Shown here in pieces: positions 1 to 11,591 of a DNA stretch of 64,000 bases (positions are counted from its first letter, which is position 1; each line of letters begins with the position of its first letter). The stretch spans positions 229,802,352 through 229,866,351 of the forward strand of contig NC_085140.1 of assembly GCF_024139115.2 (NCBI RefSeq). Reading direction: 5' to 3'. A model generated the notes under the pieces. That model was not told the origin of the DNA. It worked only from the letters and a program-made list of their open reading frames with translations, and ran no database searches. The translations under genes were made by a program, and so were the position numbers. Source of the DNA: Armigeres subalbatus (lineage: Eukaryota; Arthropoda; Insecta; Diptera; Culicidae).

Positions 1-926
1 ACGTATTTAAAAGCCTTCAACATATCACTGTTAATAACATTTTAAAAGCATTTTAAAATATACTTCCTATACTTCACCATGTCGAAAAACAGTGATTTCA
101 TGCACATGTCCGTCGCCGCTAGATGGCAACAGCGCGGCTGCGTCAAAGCGAATGACGGTGCCTTTCAGCCAGCAAGGCAAAGCAGGAGTAGCTTAGCAAA
201 CTCGGTTTGCCAACAGCGGGATGAAGCTGATGATCATTCGGCACAAATTTTCTGTCATTGTCTTTCAAGTGATATTATTCACCCATGCATTTATATAGGG
301 CCGTCGCATTCACGCAGCAGCGAGTGAACTGAATGGACTGTCACTGCGGGCTGTGTGTGCAATGAGAAGAGAGGTCTTTTGTTTACTTTATCTTTGATTG
401 TTGCTGCTAATCATTTTCAGTTTTCACTGCTAGAAAGTGAGTGTGAAGAGGAAATTGTATCAATATCCAACAAATTTCAGTCACTGAGACTGAGAATTCG
501 CACCACTGCTTGACAGTGCACGGCCAAATATGAATGAATATGTTTCGAACTGAGGTGACAAAGAAGGCCAATGGGCTTCTCCAAAAACAATTGACAGAAC
601 AATAATTATTTTTAGCTCTGGTGGATGCATAAACGTGATTGATTGATTCTGAAACTTTTACTGGGTTTGTAAATAATTGAGATTTTCGAAAATTCAACGT
701 TGTAAATGGAATTGGAAAATTGCTAAAGAGTTTGCCTGTCGATTGATAAGAAAATCTCGGAAATCTACCGAATGATAAAAGAGCTATTAGCGCTTGAAAT
801 ATCGCCTAATTTCATGACGGTTTCGAATTTGGAAATTTTTATTTTACACCCTGTATCCTAGCCTTTCCCTTTATAGGTAATTCACGTCTAAGGGTGTAAA
901 ACAAAATTTGGTTTTTATTTAACTAC
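1..926. other. Intergenic, no recognisable gene
   Basis: Short open frames here are isolated and match no family I recognise. No splice-linked coding signal, RNA gene or obvious element boundary was seen before the hairpin at 927. Confidence 0.5.
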
Positions 927-1011
927 TATACTGCCGCTAATCGCAAGTCGAGCACATCTGTATATGGCGTCCATATACAGATGTGCTCGACTTGCGGTTA
1001 GCGGCAGTATA
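927..1011. repeat. Near-perfect hairpin with 41-bp arms
   Basis: Positions 927-967 pair with 971-1011 around a 3-nt loop, with a single mismatch that would be a G-U pair in RNA. The arms begin TATACTGCCGCTAA. A 14-bp direct repeat (TTTTATTTAACTAC) lies directly left of the hairpin at 913-926 and again 13 bp right of it at 1025-1038. This is most likely a very small palindromic MITE. A hairpin small-RNA precursor is possible but cannot be shown from sequence. Confidence 0.8.
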
Positions 1012-2976
1012 CGATCAATATAGATTTTATTTAACTACAGGCCCAATATTTCAATGTTATATATATTTCGTCAAAAACACGAAACATGTTTTAATAAGCC
1101 ATTGATGTAATTTTGGCATGCAATTATTTTTACGAGCTATTTACTCAGTTCGTTAGCAGCTGAATATTAGAATACTTCGTATGCTCAACCAACAACAGCC
1201 ATCTTTTGTATAAGCTCTTGGTACATCTATTTAGCTCTCCAGACTCTTTTTAGTGACGAGGTCGCATTCACATGCCTTTCGCGGACAATTTCGGCAGTTG
1301 AACATCGCCCATTTGCTTCAAAAAAAAAGTCAAAGAAAATGTCATGAATATGTATTCAAAAATGTATAAACGATGCCACGCAAATGACGCCTTTAATGAT
1401 CATGTGGAATTTAACTGGTAAATTTATTACGTTTATATAGCCATGGTACCCGTTCTGTTTGATGTGTGATGAGTAATGAGCACTCTGAGGTGTCAAGAGA
1501 CACCAGACCGAGAAAACGCCCGCTGCTGGCTGTCTCTAATGGGTGAGAACGAATGGCGTTGAAAATTTCGTGGTTTGCCACGTCTAGTTGTGTTTTACTT
1601 TCCCATCAGCATCGAGCACCCTTAGAAATGCGTTTCCAGCTAAGTGTGTATGTTCGAGAAGTGAAAAACTGATGGTGTCATAATTCTTCAATATGAATTT
1701 TAAGCAGTATATAATGGGAACCGTTTTCCCCACACCATTCCACTTTCACTCTAAATAGCGAAGATATAGGTTTCGCTTTGATTTTCGGCGAGTTGAAATG
1801 CCCATTCCCTTATTCTAGCCACGTTACACATATTGGTATAGGAGCGTTTCTTCTCCATTATGGGAGATGAATGGATGACTAATCAACGGATATAATGGCA
1901 GACCCACTAACCAGACCTAGCTTCTGCTGCTGCCGTTCGTTCAGCAAAGAAAGACTTGAAGAAGCCGTTCACGCCTCACGATTGGCGGAGCGCACTTGGA
2001 AACCCATAAAGTCGCAGCTTTGTGGAACCATTTTCCCGTTCCCGACTGGTTGGGAGAAAATTAATTTATTTTAATTTTAGTGGGTGCCATACTAATTGTC
2101 AATTTGAGAGATTTTAAAGCATTTCTTTCCTTCGTTGGCGGTTCCGACAGGAATTTATAGTTCAGCTGTTTTCCCCTCGATTTCTTCATTACCATTTGTT
2201 TATGTACAAATTGCGAGTAATTTTCGAGAAAATACTACGAAGGCACAATCTTGGAGGAAAATTAAAAATAACACCCCAACTGTTTGGTCATTTAACGTTT
2301 GACGTTAAGAACGGCATGATGAAAAATAAATGCCTTCATTTACTGCCGACCGTTACTGATGCCTGCTGATTGAGTTTGAATGTTCTCGATCTAAGTACTA
2401 AATCAATGCAATGCTCAGCTCGTCGAAATTGTCGCATGTCATCGTAAATTTTACTTATTTGAACTTAAAGTATTTTTTCCGCGAATTATTACTTTCTACG
2501 AAAATTGCCAACATCTAGGGGAACGGTTCAGCATTTCATCCCATAGCTCCTATTTCCATCCCATCAAAAACAAAGCAATGAAAATAAATTTGGTTTGTTT
2601 CTTATTTTTGTAATTTTTTTTTCATCAGTGAGCACGCGTGTTAGCAAAAAGAAGCGACGAGATTGGTGCTGTATTTCTTTGTTTTGCGATGAGATGAATA
2701 TATGTTCAGTGAGATGGAAAACGGAACAGTTCCCCTACTCAGTGGTGCAAATAAGGTATTTGGCAGAGTAAGAAGGCTGCACTTAGGTATAAATTTACGC
2801 TGGTGTCGGGTTATATCTTATTATTTGTGAAGAATCATTGCGGTCGACTGCAAGTGATTGTTTCTTGAAATAACGGCATATGTGAGTTTTCCTGTTCCAA
2901 CAAATACTCACTAAGATTTGGTCTTTTTAGAGAGCCTATTTGTAAATGTCGGAAGTTTGTGTATATTTTATTTATG
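1012..2976. other. Intergenic, nothing recognised
   Basis: AT-rich sequence without a long open frame, RNA gene or clear element ends. Confidence 0.45.
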
Positions 2977-3205
2977 TACTAGCAGACCCGACGAACTTCG
3001 TTTCGCCTGAAATTGATGTATTCTCTAACTAGTTATGCAGAAATTTCTGTGGTATTTTTGTTGGTCCCCCCCCTTTCCAAAGATGGGTGGGGTCTCGAAC
3101 CGGCTTGAGGACCTTCCCCGGTCTAAAAAAAACTCTGCATACAAATTTTCACGCCTATCGGTTTAGTAGTTTCGAGTTCATAAGGGTCAGACAGCAATCA
3201 CTAAA
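2977..3205 (+). repeat. Dispersed element relic (GACCCGACGAACTTCG type)
   Basis: It opens with TAGCAGACCCGACGAACTTC and later has a block reading CATACAAATTTTCACGCC before AGTAGTTTCGAGTTCATAAG and GGGTCAGACAG. This arrangement recurs across arthropod genomes as a non-coding dispersed repeat, probably the 3' end of a retroposon. The family is recalled from general knowledge, not looked up. Confidence 0.45.
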
Positions 3206-3237
3206 ATCGCCTTTCGAGTTTCGGTAACTTATATTCG

Positions 3238-3290
3238 GTGTCAGGTCATTAGGCCGACCGGTCGTTAGTCCGAATGGTCATTAGTCCAAT
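3238..3290. repeat. Short degenerate repeat of GGTCATTAG
   Basis: Three imperfect copies of the GGTCATTAG/GGTCGTTAG word occur in about 50 bases, just before the polypyrimidine tract. Probably part of the same composite repeat as that tract. Confidence 0.5.
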
Positions 3291-3315
3291 GAGAAAAAAG
3301 TGAAAAATGATAAGT

Positions 3316-3388
3316 TCTTCCTCCACCTTACCCTTTCTTCCTTCTCCCTTTTTACATCTTCCTTTTTTCATCTGTCTTCTTTTTCCTT
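3316..3388. repeat. Polypyrimidine tract, left part
   Basis: CTT/TTCC-rich low-complexity sequence of the same composition as 3682-4152. The snapback element at 3439-3681 separates the two. Confidence 0.7.
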
Positions 3389-3438
3389 AAATTAAGGATT
3401 TTGTGTGTGTTACTTCTACGTGAAGTTAAACGATTTAC

Positions 3439-3681
3439 AATGATATGGAAATGCTAATATCATCTTCCAAACTTAGACGTACATGTTCATGATAGAATTA
3501 GAGGCGAAAGTATAGAATTGATAGTTCCGTTAGCATACGGCAGACATGAAGACTTCTATAAAAACATTCTTCATGCCTGCCGTATGCTAACGGAACTATC
3601 AATTCTATACTTTCGCCTCTAATTCTATCATGAATATGTACGTCTAAGTTTGGAAGATGATATTAGCATTTCCATATCATT
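3439..3681. mobile_element. Snapback MITE, 115-bp arms
   Basis: Positions 3439-3553 and 3567-3681 are near-perfect reverse complements around a 13-nt loop; the outer ends read AATGATATGGAAATGC. It has no coding capacity. It sits at the edge of a pyrimidine-rich tract, which it appears to have entered. Confidence 0.85.
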
Positions 3682-4152
3682 CTTTTTCCTTGTTTTTTTT
3701 TCTTTTTCGCTCTTCGTTTTTTCTTCTTCCTTCTTCCTATTTCCTTCTCCCTTCTCCCTTCATTCTTTTTCCTTCTTCCTTCTTCCTTCTTTCTTCTTCC
3801 TTCTTCCTTCTTCCTTCTTTCTTCTTTCTTCTTTCATCTTCTTTCTTTTTTCTTCCTTTTTCTGTCTTCTTTCTTCCGTCTTCCTCCTTTCTTCTTCTTT
3901 CTTTAGTTTCCTTCTTCCTTCCTGCATCCTTCTTCCTTTTTCCATCTTCCTTTTTCCTTCTCTCTTGTTCCTTTTCCTTCTTCTTTCTTCTTCCCTCTTC
4001 CTACTTCTTTCTTTCTTCTTTTTCTCCTTCTTTCTTCTTTTTTTCCTTTTCCTTCCTTCTTCCTTCTTTCTTCTTCCTTCTTCTTTTTTCCTTCTTACTC
4101 TTCCTCCCCGCATCCTTCTTCTTTCTTCTTTCTTCCTTCTTCCTTCTTCCTT
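3682..4152. repeat. Polypyrimidine microsatellite/minisatellite (TTCTTCC-like)
   Basis: About 470 bp of almost pure pyrimidine on the plus strand, built from TTCTTCC, TTCTTTC and close variants. Apparent proteins here (Phe/Leu/Ser-rich on plus, Glu/Lys/Arg-rich on minus) are products of composition, not genes. Confidence 0.95.
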
Positions 4153-6170
4153 ATATATGATGCAATATGATGACGGCCGAAAAGCCAACAATGCTGAACC
4201 GAGAAAAATGAGGTTCAAGCTCTCTATGACTAATTTAATTCATTTATTGAAGTAGAAACACATTCCATTGCCAAAAACATGTCAATGCTATACGTAAATG
4301 GTTATATTAAAACAGCAAATTCAGATTAATTGAAAAACACCGTGATGAATTTACTTTTAAGATAAAAAATCACGTTAACAAAGCAATAAAAAAAAACTTT
4401 TCGAAATCTACAAAATTTCAGTTAAAACGAAAATCGCGCCGTTTACTTACATTAACGGCAGCACGTCTGGCCGTTCGCTCAAAGCTAGTATGTAATGCTT
4501 AGAAATGCAAAAGAGGGATTAAACATTTGCAAAAACTTCAGCACATTCAAGACATAATTTATGATCATTGCTCGAGTGGCCGTATTACATCACATAGTAG
4601 ATACAAGCATCATAAAAAAAACAATTGATAAGATATTGGAACTCCAAAAACTAAAATTTTTATATTTCTTGTACACAGAATTCTGTTTTTACATGACTTT
4701 TTCCGGTCGTACTTTTGATCGTGTGGCTTCAAATTACCACTAAAACATATGCAATATGTTCCAAAAAATTCTAAATAATTTAAATCAACAAAAACCCCCT
4801 GATAATAATAGAACAAAACCTGCAAAAGCCGTCTCTTCCCCTACTAATATTTAAAAAAAAAACAACCATCCAGTTTTAATTCATTTTGAACTGAAAAAGT
4901 TTTCAACCATTCGCTCCACCCTGCTTGCTCGTTTTCCATTAATTTCCAAAGTGAGTGATACAAGGTTGTAATGACTAGCGAAGCGCTTAGAAATAGAGCA
5001 AGGGAAAACGATCCACAACTCCAGTACATAACAGAAAAAAATGGATCTTTTTAAAAATGGCGTCACCGGATCGTAGCGGCGGCACCATTTATTAGTCGAT
5101 CATCAACGACTAAAAAGCGGATAAATAAATGTACGGTTTTATATATTTTTGCTCTTGGAAGTGCATCCACGCTAATGGATAGTCTTCGCGTAGGTGTTGG
5201 GACACAAATATGTCGATGATCTTCTGGTGCCATACACTCCATGCTGAGAGTGACTTCAGAGACTACGGCCGATTCGGAAGTTTGGCGGCACGCAAAAGAT
5301 CCGTCTGGGATAAAGTGGAAAAACACAACCAATGATCAACTTATGCATCAGAAATGACAGTGCGCAGCATAATCATTGCACATATGCTGGAAAACGGGAA
5401 GTCAATTTTACGACCATCCAGACCGGCCAGACATGCTTAAGTGGTTTGTCTCGATATGGAAAAACGGACGGAACCAATGAATTAGGAACTAACGTAGCCA
5501 ACGCCGTTCTGCAGCTTTGATGCCTCATGTCGCATGTAGCGACACTCAAGTGCGGAAGTAAATGAGAACAAGATTATTGTAGCATCTGTTTTATCTTATC
5601 TCGAGTGCTAACCGTTTTGGCACATGCCAATATGGAGCAGGGAAAATTTTAAGCAGGAATGAGAAAATTACAAGTTTGTTCTTATTATAGTACTTGAGTG
5701 AATGATTAGTTTATCAATCATCCTCTTTTCCTTTATCAAAATTATTCCTATGAATTCTTTAAGAATTGGGGATCAATTCAGCTTTCCACGTTCACCATAA
5801 TGGTGGATGCTATAAAAAGTTTGACATTGACTGCTTTCAGGTACAGAACTGAAATTTACGTCTAAGCATGCATTGATGATATTAATCCCCAACGACAGCC
5901 CAAAATTTGTTATTTTTTCATCAACAAGAAAATTTACACGAGTATAGAAATTGACTGTTTATATATTCCTCTAGATCAGAAAACATTTTAAATATTTTAC
6001 TATTCTAGACCAATATTCGCAAAAATCGTAACAGTCAAAATTTATTCTTTGCGATTCCTCGTCTATATACATCTCGGGTACTTATTCAAAATGACGTATT
6101 TGATACTGTAAACAAAGATCCAAACGTCGATTTGTACAATCTGATGGCAATCCCACGCAAAGCAATACCA
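4153..6170. other. Intergenic, no gene recognised
   Basis: Only short unconnected open frames. The minus-strand frame at 5063-5332 has no recognisable domain. At 4784-4841 lies half of the palindromic repeat that is complete at 36295-36416 (shared words AAAAACCCCCTGA and AATAATAGAACAAAACCTGC). Confidence 0.45.
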
Positions 6171-6175
6171 CCAAC

Positions 6176-6293
6176 AGGTAGCCGAAGGGGTCTCCAGTAG
6201 CCTTGCGAGAAAACGCGTAGGATTTCCAATTTGGAGATGGCGAGTTCGATTCTCGGTGTGGTCTAGGATGTTTTCGGGTTGGAAACTTATTTT
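6176..6293 (+). repeat. SINE head, Feilai-related, truncated
   Basis: tRNA-derived promoter region: an A-box-like TAGCCGAAGGGG and a B-box-like GAGTTCGATTCTCGG, followed by GGTCTAGGATGTTTTCGGG. It is nearly identical to 6535-6745 but loses similarity after GGTTGGAAACT, so it is 3'-truncated. Confidence 0.7.
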
Positions 6294-6534
6294 TATAAAG
6301 ATTTTCCTATCTGAAATAAAACATGTATTTATAAATGTTCAATAATAATCTGTCCGGCTATTGTAGAATACTTTTCAAAGTGAAAAAGTACTCGTAAAAT
6401 AAAATCATTCGGAATACTTTTCGAGGGATACCAATACTTTCACACAAAAAGGTGCTGGTTGCATCTGACAATTCGTGACAGCGCTTGCTGGTTGCAGATG
6501 AAGTTACATTTTTTCCTCTTTGCAAGTCCCGTCC

Positions 6535-6745
6535 TAGCCAACAGGTAGCCGAAGGGGTCTCCAGTGGCCTTGCGAGAAAACGCGTAGGATTGCCAATTTG
6601 GAGATGGCGAGTTCGATTCTCGGTGTGGTCTAGGATGTTTTCGGGTTGGAAACTTTCTCGATACCCTGGGTATAGTGTATTCCACCCCCATGAAACGGCT
6701 GTCATCCACGAACAACTCGCCTGAAGCCGAAAACATGGTGCTGCA
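6535..6745 (+). repeat. SINE, Feilai-related, second copy
   Basis: Same A and B boxes as the copy 360 bp upstream, in the same orientation. The body continues through TTTCTCGATACCCTGGGTAT, which parallels the body of the SINE at 38877-39163 (GTCTCGACTTCCCTGGGCAT). Open frames across it are not genes. Confidence 0.7.
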
Positions 6746-7240
6746 ACATGGTGCATGGACTAACCTTAAAATGTTACGCAGGAAAATGGTTACTCTGAAG
6801 TAGTGCGTAGCGGTGTCAATCCGGTCATATTGCCAGGCTCGGTACTACACTAATACTGAAAATATGACGTCCCTAACCCCGAGTCTCAAGATGTCAGGTG
6901 ACTCGTGCAGAGGGGATAAATGGAATGGGGTGAAACAATTAGCCAGGCAGTTAAGGTGACTGAAGTCAGAAAATCGGCCATTTTGTAAACCACGTGCTTT
7001 TCCAATATTTTTTTCAAGCGCACGAGATGAAAGAACCATAACGCGTATGGGGCTGAAATAAAGGTAGATCGTTTACTTAATTATGCTGAACAATCATAAT
7101 TTGATTCTCGGTACTGTACGAAAACTATTCCGCCAGATTTGGGCTTATTAAAATGTATGTAGCTAAACGTGTGGTGAATTTGAAATTCACCACGGGCTTC
7201 ATTCTATAATCACCTTAACGGAGCCTGTAAAGCTGGGTAT
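6746..7240. other. Intergenic, nothing recognised
   Basis: No coding or RNA signal seen between the SINE and the foldback element. Confidence 0.4.
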
Positions 7241-7242
7241 TA

Positions 7243-8005
7243 GGGTGGTTCAAAAAATTGAATTTGCTCCACAGTGCTCTTCTGATTCTTTACCATGTTC
7301 TGAGTGTCCTCTGAAAATTTAAGCTCATTTGGATTAAAACTGATTTAGCACAAGCCGTTTCAAGTTTGTATGCAAATTAGTATGGAGAAATTTATGTTTT
7401 CATTATACCGTTAATGACGTTTCCCCATTAAGCGCAGGTTAAAAGAAAACCTACATAGCTAAAAGGGATACTCAACAGCTTTCACTCAACGAAAACTGCA
7501 TGTTGATTAATCGTCCCAATAATTAGTAATCGATTTTAAGATAGGTTGCGAATCTTTAGTCATGATCGTTAAACTTCTTTGAGGGCATCACTGAAATGTG
7601 CAGTGCAACATAGTAGCCTGAATTTGTGTGTGCTATCTTTTGCGCCACGAGCAGCAATGTTGCCTGTTGATGAGTTATGCCATTAGCTCCAGAAAACCAC
7701 GATATAGATTAAATTCGATTACTAATTATTGGAACGATTAATTGAGATGCGGTTTTCACTGAGTGAAAGCTGTTGAGTATTCCTCTTAGCTATGTAGGTT
7801 TTCTTTTAACATGCACTTGATGGGGAAGCGTGATTAACAGTATAATGAAAAAATAAATTTCCCCATACTAATTTGCATGCAAACTTGAAACGGCTTGTGC
7901 TAAATCAGTTTTAATCCAAATGATCTCAAATTTTTAGAGGACACTCAGAACATGGTAAAGAATCAGATGAGCACTGTGGAGCAAAATCGATTTTTTGAAC
8001 CACCC
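7243..8005. mobile_element. Foldback DNA element, 295-bp terminal inverted repeats
   Basis: Arms 7243-7537 and 7711-8005 are reverse complements with modest divergence, around a 173-bp centre. The outer ends read GGGTGGTTCAAAAAAT and are flanked by TA on both sides (7241-7242, 8006-8007), as for Tc1/mariner-type insertion. No transposase is present, so it is non-autonomous. Confidence 0.85.
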
Positions 8006-8007
8006 TA

Positions 8008-9250
8008 CTGGGTATCCACCTTTTCGTGGTGCATTACGGAGTAAGATCAACCACACTGTGATCTAGTTCTTACTATTCTATGATAATACTTATGAGTGAT
8101 GGTCGGAAGAGTTTGGAACGACTATAATCTGCTTTTAGATGGCCCATCTATAGCACCTTCTGGAACTCAATCTTAGGCTGGTTTCGAAGCCAACGACATG
8201 AATCTCCAAGCTCCAGAGCGCTGATTAATTAGGAAAGAAGCGGATAATACTTCGGTGGATTTGCTGAACCTTCTGACTGATTAGAGCTCTGTGTAAAGGT
8301 GAGATTCCGAAATACCTAACGCAATGAAATCAGATCTCTGTACAAAAACGAATTCGGAACTCATGAGAAGCAAAAATATGTTTGAACTACAGTACCGATG
8401 CATCATGGTCAAAATCAGTATTATTCCACTTATTGTCAATCTAAAAAGTCCTCATATTAAGTTTGAGAAACATCTAAAAAAAACGACTACCCACTTCATT
8501 TCTTCTCAATAGGAATGGAGCAGAAAGACATGCACTAAACAAATGTCGTGGGTATAAATACTACAAAAGTTAATGAAATAAACCCTTTGCATTTAACAAC
8601 TTTACATTTTATTATTGAAAGTGCGTAGTTGCTGTCAAATGTAGTCAAATGTTTTCAAATTTCTATGTCATTCAATTCTATACACATAGACATGTTGTAG
8701 CGAGTGTTGTAGGCGTCGCAGAATGGTACTCAAATATAAAATTAAACTAAATAGAATTTAGTAATATCAAAGTAATAGGTAATTTCTGGGATCGTAATTC
8801 TCTTATTCGCACTCTACAACCTTGGGTAAAGGAGATTCACAACCACATCAAATGTACCATATAGCAAAACACTCTAAAGTCCTTCACGGATAGAATCTTT
8901 AAGAAGATTGGAGAATGATAAGCACTCGAATACTACGAGTGCTTATGTGTGCTTATGTGTGTGGGAACGATGTGTGGCGCTGAAACGACGAGCTCGCAGG
9001 GAATGTTGCAAGAATTCTGTACGCAGCAATCCTGCATAGACGGTGTTCGCATCAGATCCGGGTGGTACAAAGGGGGAAGTGCAGCGATCTAAGAGGGCAG
9101 ACAATATTCAAAGAACTTGGCGAGCATGGTGGGCAGCCGAAGATAACTGGTTTTCAGTTGAATACCCAATATACAAAAGTTCCTGTATTGGCATCGGAAA
9201 TTGGCCCTTAACAGTTGACCACTTACCGTAAATTTTCGATCGAATTTAAA
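8008..9250. other. Intergenic, nothing recognised
   Basis: Only short unlinked frames. No element ends or RNA genes recognised. Confidence 0.4.
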
Positions 9251-9555
9251 TTACACAGCAAATAAAAAAGTAATATCCATCGACGTAATCCAAACAATGT
9301 ACTAAAAATTCGATGTAACGTCGGAATTTTAATGCATATTAACATCCATTTTGATGTAATATTATATAAGCTGCAAATTACACAGAAATCGGATTCACCA
9401 AATTCCATTACGTTGCAGCTATGTAATAGTCGAACATTGAAACGGGAAATATTACACAGAATCAGATGCACATAGGTGATTCTAATTTTTTTGTGTCATA
9501 TTACACAAATTGAGTGTAATATTGTATTGATGATGTTATAATTTTCATTCTAGCA
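9251..9555. repeat. AT-rich repeat with many ATTACAC/GTGTAAT words
   Basis: The words ATTACACAG, ATATTACAC and GTGTAATATT recur in both orientations. The stretch around CAGATGCACATAGG resembles, in inverted orientation, sequence near 23785-23830. Probably part of a dispersed non-coding element; boundaries unclear. Confidence 0.4.
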
Positions 9556-9872
9556 ACACTTCTCACTTTTCGTTTGATACACGTCGTGTCATCGATGAGG
9601 GCACCATATTTGTTTTTTTTGCAAAGCGGAAATTATAGAAATTGTAATTAGATACCATTTATAGTGTCTTTTACTGAAGTATTCATCAAAACATTGTGAT
9701 ATTACCAAGGATATTAGTGCGTTCGTTTTAGTTATTCATAACAAGGCATAAACCTTGTTTTTTATTTCCAAAAATGGGTAAGTAGCTAATTGAAAGTTTA
9801 GCATCTTGCTGTTTTCTGTAATTTTGCTTTTCTTTCGTAGATCAAGATCGCACTCGACGTGGTAAGTCCCTA

Positions 9873-10202
9873 CACGGTTAGAAAAAAGTACCTAATATTA
9901 GGTACTTTTCACTCAAATCGAGGGTTCAGTGTGGGAACCCAAAATTAAGTACTTTTTTCTTGAAATTAAACTAAATTCACCTAATATTAAGTAAAATATA
10001 CTTAATTTTAAATAGAAACTAACCAAAACTTAGGTAAATTTCACTCAACTTTTGTAAACATGAGATTACTCAACGTTGGGTTCCCACACTTTAATGCCCT
10101 TGTTGAGTGGTTTTGCTCTTCATTTTATGACAACAAAGGGAAGAGGGAGGGAGATGCAAGAGAAAAAAAGTACCTGAAATTAGGTACTTTTTTCTAACCG
10201 TG
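9873..10202. mobile_element. Palindromic MITE with TA duplication
   Basis: The ends are reverse complements (CACGGTTAGAAAAAAGTACC...) and are flanked by TA at 9871-9872 and 10203-10204. The word AAGTACCTAATATTAGGTAC near each end is itself a palindrome. Length 330 bp, no coding capacity. It lies in a candidate intron of the broken gene around it. Confidence 0.85.
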
Positions 10203-11149
10203 TACCAAGGTCCCTACTCTGTGAACGATAGTGCAGTAGAAACAACGATCCATCCGAGTTCTTCGTACCAGAAGTTCTCGCCGCTGGAATCTCCCACGGA
10301 TGTACCGTCATAGGGATTCGAACACATCACTTCGCAATAGTCATGCGGCTGGTCCGACTCCGGCCAATATCGTATCCAATACATTTACGACAATTGTTCC
10401 GGTTGTTGGGTCGCCTATCCTGTGATAGGCTGGTGGATTGTACGTGGGATACATCCCATTCGATTGCACCTAGGAGGAGAAGATGGAACTCTCCCATGAG
10501 CTTGTTCGGTTTGGACCAAACAATTTCGTTGTTCTGGAGTTTCGTTCGATTGACGAAAATACCCTATAGCAATGACATTCAATATCAATTTCAAGAGACA
10601 GTACCCTACACCAGTCCATGCCAGGAATGACCGCTGCCAGCCATACCACGATCTACGTGAATATTTTTTTTATGTAATATGTAATTTCGTAGCAAATAAT
10701 TTAACGACGTTTTTATCGGTTTGCAGCAAAAAATCTGCGATGGATCTACATACCCGAGCCCGAGCACCTTGAGCCCCACTTTCCGTACAAGATCATCATT
10801 GCTGTCCCGCCGAATTAGTTGAATGAAGATCTGGTGAGTACAGTACAGAGAGGGTCTTTTTGTAGTCTGTAATTTATTTATTCATGTCTCTTTTCTTCAG
10901 AACTGGAACTTTGACACCTCGGCAGGGAAATAAAGATGATTGCTGTGATGGTTTATTCACACCTCCAGCGTGATAAACGTGTAAACCGTAAGTTAATTTT
11001 TTCTTTTGTCTTATTATTAGCTTGAAAGGATCGAGATCACCTGTCTAGTTAGATACAGATTTTTGTCCGGTAGTTTTGGGCGATTTTAAACTTTACAGTA
11101 TTCCCACAGATGATTTGTGGGAATACTTAAGGACCAGCCAGGACGGACG

Positions 11150-11238
11150 ACGAGAATGCGACGTGACTCACGTAAAAAAATAACAATCATTATCGATAAA
11201 ATGTCGCGTCGCATCGCACATCGCGTTTACTCTAGCCG
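11150..11238. repeat. Partial MITE of the family complete at 27163-27291
   Basis: Contains AATGCGACGTGACTCACGTA, the AATAACAATCATTATC centre and CGCGTCGCATCGCACATCGC with GTTTACTCTAGCC. These are the same blocks in the same order as the full palindrome at 27163-27291. The left end is eroded. Confidence 0.6.
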
Positions 11239-11591
11239 GTACCTGTTTCTCAGCTCGGTGTATCGCATTAAAAGTAGTTTCTGTTTAATAGATTTATAAT
11301 ATTTCTTAAATTTCAGCATGGAATTTCTGTAGCAGGTTGGTGGAATAAGGAACTTTCCGGATGTTTCGATATTCGTCCACCGTGTGCTTGGCTGGCGTTG
11401 TTTGAAGCGTTTCTCATCGATTAACAAATGGATTTATTTGGACGATGAAAGGACAAGGTCTTCATGATATCGACACTGAATTCAAACTCTGAATCAGCGG
11501 TTATCCTTTGATCACTTTGTCAATGGAACTGAAGGGGGCAAAGGTATGTAAGAAATATTTTATAATATAAATGATAAGTATTATTTACTTG

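Larger units (their letters stand above)
9774..11575 (+). pseudogene. Broken multi-exon gene-like stretch, product unknown
   Basis: An ATG followed by one base meets a GTAAGT donor at 9778. A 63-nt intron ends in TTTCGTAG, and a 21-nt exon (9841-9861) again ends at GTAAGT, giving MDQDRTRR. Further right, coding-like runs appear in changing frames with stops: SVNDSAVETTIHPSSSYQKF near 10215-10300, and NLRWIYIPEPEHLEPHFPYK near 10728-10790, the latter ending at a GTGAGT donor at about 10832. A following acceptor (TTCTTCAG) lies near 10900. A 330-bp MITE sits in one intron. No domain is recognised. Frameshifts and stops argue for a decayed gene or gene copy; a real gene with badly guessed exons is the alternative. 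Confidence 0.3.

Noticed and set aside
3650..4255. Phe/Leu/Ser-rich and Lys/Glu/Arg-rich proteins
   Set aside because: Direct products of a polypyrimidine tract read on either strand.
6358..6756. 132-codon minus-strand ORF overlapping the SINE
   Set aside because: It lies across a tRNA-derived SINE and has no family resemblance.
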